8,969 bases of DNA from NCBI GenBank assembly GCA_022710665.1, contig JAKLGN010000024.1, forward strand, positions 1 through 8,969, given 5' to 3'. Position numbers and translations under genes: made by a program. The stretch comes from Methanoregula sp. (GTDB taxonomy: Archaea; Halobacteriota; Methanomicrobia; Methanomicrobiales; Methanospirillaceae). The notes under the pieces were generated by a model, which was not told the origin of the DNA, did not search any database, and worked only from the letters and a program-made list of their open reading frames with translations. The stretch's first letter is position 1. Each line of letters begins with the position of its first letter. Shown here piece after piece: positions 4,652-8,969 of this stretch.

Positions 4652-5173
4652 TTATTGTGCATGATGGTGGTGGTAATGAGCAGCAGGGTTTGGCGTCAGC
4701 GCCATCGCAAACCGCAGAACTGCATCCAGAGATTGTCTCCGGTCCTTTGCCGAGACCCGGTGGATTTCTGAGGTCCCGAACTGGCCGGTGAAGGCAGCAG
4801 GATTCGCACCCGCACCATCGCACTTGTTTAAAAACACAATAAATGGCACCTTTGCTTCATGCAGGGTGTCTGAGAGGTGGCGGGTGAAGTGATCGGGCGG
4901 GGTGGTTGCATCCACGAGCAGGATTGCGCCGTCCATCCCCGTTGCAATGATCTCGCGGGCAAACTCGAATCGTTCCTGTCCGGGTGTACCAAAGATATGG
5001 ATATGGCGACCTTCCGTTTGGATACGCCCAAAATCCAGTCCAACTGTCGTCGTCCCCCCGGCACAGTTCGCTTCAACACGTTTTGATTCGGGGTCAATGG
5101 TCTGGATCAGCGTGGTCTTTCCTGCACCGAATGCACCAAAAACAACAATTTTTATTTTTATCTCATCTGTCAT
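4652..5173 (-). CDS. Small Ras/MglA-like GTPase (COG2229 type) with His-rich tail
   Basis: A 173-residue single-domain GTPase, likely a cytosolic molecular switch. Motifs in order: P-loop GAFGAGKT (13-20, Lys19), Thr-rich switch I GGTTTVGLDFG (39-49), switch II FGTPGQERF (61-69), NKCD (116-119) and SAK (141-143). Switch II has Gly62 where Ras proteins have Asp. From memory this FGTPGQERF form is normal in the COG2229 group, which includes bacterial conservon GTPases, so it is not a defect. The end of the protein, AAHYHHHHAQ (164-173), holds five histidines in six residues, a possible metal-binding tail. The start is ATG 5173, giving an N-terminus of MTDEIKIKIVVFG; upstream in-frame GTG 5224 would add 17 residues without family support. 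It follows EF-2 by 91 nt on the same strand, with a possible AT-rich promoter at 5231-5245. No roadblock/LC7 partner is visible. Confidence 0.9.
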   Translation of the reverse strand: MTDEIKIKIVVFGAFGAGKTTLIQTIDPESKRVEANCAGGTTTVGLDFGRIQTEGRHIHIFGTPGQERFEFAREIIATGMDGAILLVDATTPPDHFTRHLSDTLHEAKVPFIVFLNKCDGAGANPAAFTGQFGTSEIHRVSAKDRRQSLDAVLRFAMALTPNPAAHYHHHHAQ

Positions 5174-5264
5174 TGAAATAAATAGGAAGGTGTGCTTGTT
5201 TACCGTTTCGGTCGGTTGCAGCACAATGTGTTTTTAAAAATAAGAGCAGGGTTATGAGAGGGAA

Positions 5265-7460
5265 TTATACCGCAAGATAGTCATTCGGGGTGGGCATCTG
5301 TTCTTTCAAGCCTTTCCTCTTGCGAATACTGACCACTACTTCCTTGACCATATTGTTCGGAACCAGTTCAAAGCCGGAGAATTCCGTGTTCCACATTGCA
5401 CGGCCTTCAGTAGCTGACCGGATGTCACCGGCAAACCCGAAAAGCTCCGCAACCGGGGCCTTGCCAATAACAGTGATTGTGTCACCCACGCTCTGCATAT
5501 CGAAGACCTGCCCGCGCCGGCCCTGGATCTGGGAGGTTGCAGCACCCATCTGGTCCATCGGGACGGTGATCTGGATCTTCTGGGCTGGTTCGAGAAGCGA
5601 GTCCCCGGCAAGCAACATACCACCCTTGATAGCGCCACGGACAGCAGGGATGACCTGTGCGGGACCACGGTGGATTGCATCCTCATGGAGCTTGACATCA
5701 ACGAGACGCATCTTGAGGTTCTGGACGGGCTCATCCGCGAGCGGGCCACCGGCAAGTGCCTCATGGATACCTTCTATGATCAGTTCCATTGTCTCGTTGA
5801 GGTACTGGATACCCTTGGTCATGTCGATGAGCATGTTGGTACCCTTGATCATCTTGACATTCTTGGCTTCGTCCTTGTCCATGCCGGCCTTGAGGAGCAC
5901 ATCACGGCGCTCAATCGCCTGCTGGTTCATGGAGACTTCCCCGGACTTGATCAGGTTGACGATCTCGTCGGGTAATGGTTCGAGATCGAAGTAAAAGCGG
6001 TTGTGGCGGTTCGGGGACTTACCTTCGACCGCCGGCACCTTGCCAGTCACGGTCTCACGGTACACAACAATCGGTTCAGAGGTGACGATCTCGACACCCT
6101 TGTCACGCTTGATCCGGCCGGTCACGATCTCAAGGTGCAGTTCCCCCATTCCGGAAATAAGGTGCTCTCCGGTCTCTTCATTGATAGCGATACCAAGGGT
6201 CGGGTCTTCCTTGGCAACCTGCCGGAGCACTTCAACAAGCTTCGGCAGATCCTTCATGTTCTTCGCCTCGACGGCAACGGTCATGACCGGTTCGCTATAG
6301 TGCTTAAGGGACTCAAACGGCGTCATCTCCAAAAGCGAGGTAATGGTGGATCCGACAATCGCATCCTTAAGACCGGTAACAGCGGCGATATTACCGGCAA
6401 CGATCTCTTCGACTTCGACGCGTTTGGGTCCCATGAAGATACCGACCTGCTGGAGACGGTTCTCCTTCTTTGCCGACCCCATGACATAGAGGCCATCGCC
6501 CCGCTTCAGGCTGCCGGAGAAAAGACGGCCGGTAGCGACTTCGCCGGCATGGGGGTCAAACGAGATGTCGGTAACCATCATTGCGACAGGCCCTTTTGCA
6601 TCGCACTGAAGCATTGCCTTGCCTTCCTTTGTTGTCTTGTCTCCGTGCCAGATGACATTGACACGGCGGGGCTGGGCTTCCAGCGGGTTCGGGAGCTGGC
6701 GGACCACGATATCAAGCAGAACTTCGGAGAGGGGGCTGTTCTTTGCGAGGTATTTCATATCGCCGGCCCGGCATTTCTCGTACACAATCTTGAACGAGAT
6801 CCCGCTCTTCTGCATAAAGGGTGCGGATACCGCCCAGTTGTAGAGCGCTGAGCCGAAGGCGACGGTCCCTTTTGCAGCATCAAGCTTCCAGCCATTGTTG
6901 TAGGCCTCTTCGTTCATACCCTTGATGAGTTTATTGACCTTGTCGATGACCTTCCCGAGCCGTATCTGCATCTCCATTTCATCGACCTTCAGCTCGTTGA
7001 TAAGCCGGTCAACCTTGTTGATGAAGAGGATAGGACGCACCTGTTCCTTGAGTGCCTGCCGGAGCACGGTTTCTGTCTGGGGCATGGTGCCCTCAACAGC
7101 ATCGACGAGTACAACAGCCCCGTCAACGGCACGCATGGCACGGGTGACATCGCCACCGAAATCAACGTGACCCGGTGTATCGATCATGTTGATCAGATAG
7201 TCCTGACCTTCATATTCATGCACCATCGAAACGTTGGATGCATCAATGGTAATACCCCGTGCCTGCTCTTCTTCATCCGAGTCCATGAAGAGCTGTTTGC
7301 CTGCGAGCTCTTCAGAGATGATCCCGGCACCTGCCAGCAGGTTGTCTGAAAGGGTTGTCTTGCCGTGATCGATGTGTGCAACAATACCGATGTTCCGAAT
7401 GTGCTTCGGATCCTTCATGAGCTCAGTTACGCGCTCAATAGATTTTTTACCGCGGACCAT
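5265..7460 (-). CDS. fusA: Translation elongation factor 2 (EF-2)
   Basis: A 731-residue archaeal EF-2, full length. It is the GTPase that moves tRNA and mRNA through the ribosome after peptide transfer. The G domain shows AHIDHGKT (28-35), RGITI (68-72), DTPGH (94-98) and NKVD (148-151). Domain IV begins around [10 protein letters not shown] and carries the tip loop [15 protein letters not shown], with His597 (codon 5670-5672) the expected diphthamide site. The C-terminal domain V ends NDYLAV. The start is ATG 7458-7460, with GAGGT at 7468-7472 spaced 7 nt; an upstream in-frame ATG at 7505 lies inside rps7 and is unlikely. It begins 25 nt after the rps7 stop, completing an rps12-rps7-EF-2 operon. 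The EF-1A and rps10 genes that often follow in archaea are not next to it; a small GTPase is. Confidence 0.98.
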   Translation of the reverse strand: MVRGKKSIERVTELMKDPKHIRNIGIVAHIDHGKTTLSDNLLAGAGIISEELAGKQLFMDSDEEEQARGITIDASNVSMVHEYEGQDYLINMIDTPGHVDFGGDVTRAMRAVDGAVVLVDAVEGTMPQTETVLRQALKEQVRPILFINKVDRLINELKVDEMEMQIRLGKVIDKVNKLIKGMNEEAYNNGWKLDAAKGTVAFGSALYNWAVSAPFMQKSGISFKIVYEKCRAGDMKYLAKNSPLSEVLLDIVVRQLPNPLEAQPRRVNVIWHGDKTTKEGKAMLQCDAKGPVAMMVTDISFDPHAGEVATGRLFSGSLKRGDGLYVMGSAKKENRLQQVGIFMGPKRVEVEEIVAGNIAAVTGLKDAIVGSTITSLLEMTPFESLKHYSEPVMTVAVEAKNMKDLPKLVEVLRQVAKEDPTLGIAINEETGEHLISGMGELHLEIVTGRIKRDKGVEIVTSEPIVVYRETVTGKVPAVEGKSPNRHNRFYFDLEPLPDEIVNLIKSGEVSMNQQAIERRDVLLKAGMDKDEAKNVKMIKGTNMLIDMTKGIQYLNETMELIIEGIHEALAGGPLADEPVQNLKMRLVDVKLHEDAIHRGPAQVIPAVRGAIKGGMLLAGDSLLEPAQKIQITVPMDQMGAATSQIQGRRGQVFDMQSVGDTITVIGKAPVAELFGFAGDIRSATEGRAMWNTEFSGFELVPNNMVKEVVVSIRKRKGLKEQMPTPNDYLAV

Positions 7461-7467
7461 GAAAATA

Positions 7468-7472
7468 ACCTC
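7468..7472 (-). promoter_or_regulatory. Ribosome binding site of EF-2
   Basis: GAGGT on the minus strand, 7 nt before ATG 7460, in the short gap after rps7. It decides the EF-2 start against the longer frame beginning at 7505. Confidence 0.8.
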
Positions 7473-7485
7473 AAAAAAAGATGGA

Positions 7486-8064
7486 TTAACGGGCCGATTT
7501 TGCAATACGCTCGCGTTCTTCCTTTTTCCCGACCGAGTAGCACTTCATGTCTCCCTTGGAGGCGGCAATAAGTTCGTCGGCGAGAACCGCACTTGCACTC
7601 TTCTTGCTGGTGCTGGATCCCTTCAGAGTTGCTTCTGCAAGGAAACAGATTGCGGTATCAACACGGCGCATGGGTGCAGTATCTACCGATTTCGGGACAT
7701 TGATGCCACCATATTTCAGGCGAACCGTTTCTTCTCGGGGACCTGAATTACCAATTGCCTCGACAAGAACCTCAATCGGATTCCGTTTGGTTTTCTTGTT
7801 GATGATCTCGAATGCATCCCGCACGATCCGTATGGCCAGCTGCTTTTTGCCGGTATTATTCTCGGTCTGCATAAGGCGGTTGATAAGTCGCTCAACGATC
7901 ATCATGTTGCTCTTTCCGAATTCCTGGCGGGAGAACTTACCGCAGGAATGGGGGATGATCTGGGAGGTGAGTGTTACATAGCGTACGAGGCTGGGGTCGT
8001 TAACCTTGACTTCGGAGGCATCCCACTTATTGAACAGGAGTTTCTTTCCGGCTGCTTCTGACAT
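7486..8064 (-). CDS. rps7: Small-subunit ribosomal protein uS7
   Basis: A 192-residue archaeal uS7, which nucleates assembly of the 30S head by binding the 3' major domain of 16S rRNA and lies near the E-site tRNA and mRNA exit. Recognisable segments are LFNKWD near the start, the archaeal-type [33 protein letters not shown], the helix region [21 protein letters not shown], and the basic [18 protein letters not shown]. It ends in a basic [13 protein letters not shown] tail. Length is normal for archaea, longer than bacterial S7 at the N-terminus. The start is ATG 8062-8064. AGGTGA at 8070-8075 is 5 nt upstream and contains the TGA stop of rps12, so the two genes are closely coupled. The stop is TAA at 7486-7488. 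Confidence 0.97.
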   Translation of the reverse strand: MSEAAGKKLLFNKWDASEVKVNDPSLVRYVTLTSQIIPHSCGKFSRQEFGKSNMMIVERLINRLMQTENNTGKKQLAIRIVRDAFEIINKKTKRNPIEVLVEAIGNSGPREETVRLKYGGINVPKSVDTAPMRRVDTAICFLAEATLKGSSTSKKSASAVLADELIAASKGDMKCYSVGKKEERERIAKSAR

Positions 8065-8069
8065 CCAAA

Positions 8070-8075
8070 TCACCT
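8070..8075 (-). promoter_or_regulatory. rps7 ribosome binding site containing the rps12 stop
   Basis: AGGTGA on the minus strand, 5 nt before the rps7 ATG. Its last three bases are the TGA stop of rps12. A ribosome ending rps12 is therefore placed at the rps7 start, as expected for coupled, equimolar ribosomal protein synthesis. Confidence 0.8.
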
Positions 8076-8498
8076 GCGCGGTTTTTCCTTTCTTCCAATG
8101 ACCATCTCATGGAGGCAGACGTTGTTCACCTTGGTGACAACGTACCGGACTCCCGGTATATCTCCCATGGAACGCCCGAGACGGCCGCCAATTCCCTCAA
8201 TTTCGACCTCATCGTGTTCGTCAATGAAGTTGATCGCCCCGTCACCGACTGCGAACGCGCTGACTTGTCGGCCGTTTTTGATCAACTGCACGCGCACGCA
8301 TTTCCGGATAGCAGAGTTCGGCTGTTTTGCCTCAACACCGATCTTCTCCAGCACGATACCTCTCGCTTGCGGGGCACCCTCAAGAGGGTCCGATTTCACA
8401 TCGAGATTAAGCTCGCGGCGGGCATAGTTCTTGTCTGCCCACCGGAACTTATTTGAGTCCCGAACCAATTTTCTGGCTGCAAATTTACCCTGTCCCAT
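8070..8498 (-). CDS. rps12: Small-subunit ribosomal protein uS12
   Basis: A 142-residue archaeal uS12, part of the decoding centre where it monitors codon-anticodon pairing. The decoding loop KQPNSAIRK (58-66) is intact. The residue matching E. coli Lys43, a streptomycin-resistance position, is Gln59, as I recall is usual in archaea. The second loop [12 protein letters not shown] (108-119) contains Asp113, the counterpart of the E. coli methylthiolated Asp. The start is ATG 8496-8498, preceded by GAGG at 8506-8509, 7 nt away. It is the first gene of the operon here: a strong TATA box lies about 80 nt upstream and the next gene is divergent. The nusA/rpl30/RNA polymerase genes often found upstream in archaea are therefore not adjacent. 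Confidence 0.98.
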   Translation of the reverse strand: MGQGKFAARKLVRDSNKFRWADKNYARRELNLDVKSDPLEGAPQARGIVLEKIGVEAKQPNSAIRKCVRVQLIKNGRQVSAFAVGDGAINFIDEHDEVEIEGIGGRLGRSMGDIPGVRYVVTKVNNVCLHEMVIGRKEKPRR

Positions 8499-8505
8499 TA
8501 AAGAG

Positions 8506-8509
8506 CCTC
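8506..8509 (-). promoter_or_regulatory. Ribosome binding site of rps12
   Basis: GAGG on the minus strand (within TGAGGCTC), 7 nt before the ATG. Confidence 0.7.
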
Positions 8510-8526
8510 ATGTAAGTTGTTTTTGT

Positions 8527-8540
8527 GGTTATCGATAACC
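8527..8540. promoter_or_regulatory. Perfect 14-bp palindrome in the rps12 leader
   Basis: GGTTATCGATAACC is its own reverse complement. With the predicted rps12 transcription start near 8551 it falls at about +11 to +24, so it may be an operator for a dimeric regulator or a short mRNA hairpin. With one bulge the stem can extend to GTGG/CCAC. A related TAATCGATTTA occurs at 8567-8577, overlapping the TATA element. Confidence 0.5.
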
Positions 8541-8572
8541 CACACTGGGATATGTACTAACGCGGGTAATCG

Positions 8573-8582
8573 ATTTATAAAT
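8573..8582 (-). promoter_or_regulatory. TATA box of the rps12-rps7-EF-2 operon
   Basis: ATTTATAAAT, a close match to the archaeal TATA consensus, predicts a minus-strand start near 8551 and a leader of about 50 nt. The 10-mer is palindromic, so orientation is set by flanking BRE sequence that I cannot judge firmly. The divergent gene has its own element closer by. Confidence 0.65.
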
Positions 8583-8633
8583 TGTGGCCTCCCACCTGCC
8601 TGTCTTATACTATTGGTTCTTTCTCATAATAAC

Positions 8634-8640
8634 ATTATAT
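8634..8640 (+). promoter_or_regulatory. TATA box of the QueD-family gene
   Basis: ATTATAT centred about 26 nt before the ATG at 8664, exactly the spacing of a leaderless archaeal transcript. No Shine-Dalgarno is present, which agrees. TTATACTATT at 8605-8614 is a weaker alternative. Confidence 0.55.
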
Positions 8641-8663
8641 CCTCCGCACCCCAATTATGTGCG

Positions 8664-8969
8664 ATGAAAGTCGGGATCTACAAAGAGGTACACATTGATA
8701 CCAGCCACCGTCTGCTCTATTACAAGGGGAAGTGCGCAAACCTTCACGGGCACCGGTGGAAAGTAGAGGTCTGGATGGAGGGGGAACCGGACCCGGCAAC
8801 CCAGATACTGATCGACTACAGCCTGGTTAAACAGATCATCGATAAATACGATCACCAGATCATCCTGAACCGCGATGACCCGATGGTTTCGCGGATCACT
8901 GAGTTCCACCCGGTTATCACAACTCCCGGAGATCCAACCAGTGAACTGATAGCATCGATCATCCGTGAG
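8664..8969 (+). CDS. queD: QueD / 6-pyruvoyl-tetrahydropterin synthase family, 3' end outside window
   Basis: The first 102 residues, open to the window end. QueD turns 7,8-dihydroneopterin triphosphate into 6-carboxytetrahydropterin, the second step towards preQ0 and, in archaea, the tRNA base archaeosine. The signature CxxxHGH is present as CANLHGH (Cys24 catalytic; His28 and His30 zinc ligands), with the third zinc ligand His15 in DTSHRL. YDHQIILN (62-69) provides the Asp/His catalytic relay, and PTSELIA (91-97) matches the family PT-x-E-x-x-A with Glu94. The Cys spacing favours QueD over the PTPS-III type, which has Glu there. About 15-20 residues are probably missing. The gene diverges from rps12 with a 165-nt shared promoter region. 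ATG 8664 is used; ATG 8657 is out of frame. Confidence 0.9.
   Translation, partial: MKVGIYKEVHIDTSHRLLYYKGKCANLHGHRWKVEVWMEGEPDPATQILIDYSLVKQIIDKYDHQIILNRDDPMVSRITEFHPVITTPGDPTSELIASIIRE

Noticed and set aside
4652..5173. GTPase inactivated by Gly in place of the switch II Asp
   Set aside because: The FGTPGQERF form is, to my knowledge, normal for this GTPase group, and all other nucleotide-binding motifs are intact.
6003..6851. 282-codon plus-strand frame opposite EF-2
   Set aside because: It is the antisense shadow of a highly conserved EF-2 gene with strong codon bias, and matches no family I recognise.
7461..7505. N-terminal extension of EF-2 from ATG 7505
   Set aside because: It would overlap the end of rps7, while the ATG at 7460 has a well-spaced GAGGT and gives the standard archaeal N-terminus MVRGKK.

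Overview
The window looks like a methanogenic archaeon of the Methanomicrobiales, probably close to Methanoregula. This rests on the archaeal form of the translation genes (EF-2 with a diphthamide-loop histidine, a 142-residue uS12, a 192-residue uS7), TATA-box promoters with little or no leader in front of several starts, T-tract ends, and a methanogen-style lipoprotein cyclophilin. The assignment is by recognition only; no search was run.

Layout. Bases 1-800 (+) hold the 3' part of an unrecognised gene and a small orphan HicB-like protein. Bases 986-2167 (+) encode a PLP-dependent fold-type I aminotransferase with its own TATA box. Bases 2168-4297 (+) carry two cyclophilin-type peptidyl-prolyl isomerases: one predicted to be exported and lipid-anchored, one cytosolic. 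They are separated and preceded by long non-coding stretches full of repeats and G+C-rich hairpins. Bases 4298-4651 are non-coding, with hairpins and homopolymer runs. Bases 4652-8498 (-) read rps12 > rps7 > EF-2 > small Ras-like GTPase. The first three form a tight str-type translation operon; the GTPase follows after 91 bases. From 8664 (+), divergent from rps12, starts a QueD/6-pyruvoyl-tetrahydropterin synthase family gene cut by the window end.

How it works together. The minus-strand operon supplies two small-subunit ribosomal proteins and the translocase EF-2. The rps12 stop codon lies inside the rps7 ribosome binding site, which suggests translational coupling. The two cyclophilins share a 98-bp block that is identical in DNA, inside flanks of only about 65-70 percent identity, which points to gene conversion. 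The segments around them carry a shared inverted motif (GCTCTGTAGAAA / TTTCTACAGAGC) that bounds both the first cyclophilin and a 448-bp G+C-rich hairpin-bearing block, resembling a non-autonomous mobile element or a structured RNA locus.

There is no CRISPR array, rRNA, tRNA, transposase or recognisable defence system. The most unusual material is non-coding (2190-3765). The other points of interest are the histidine-rich tail of the GTPase, a Tyr-to-Phe change at a PLP-contacting position of the aminotransferase, and the perfect palindrome in the rps12 leader.
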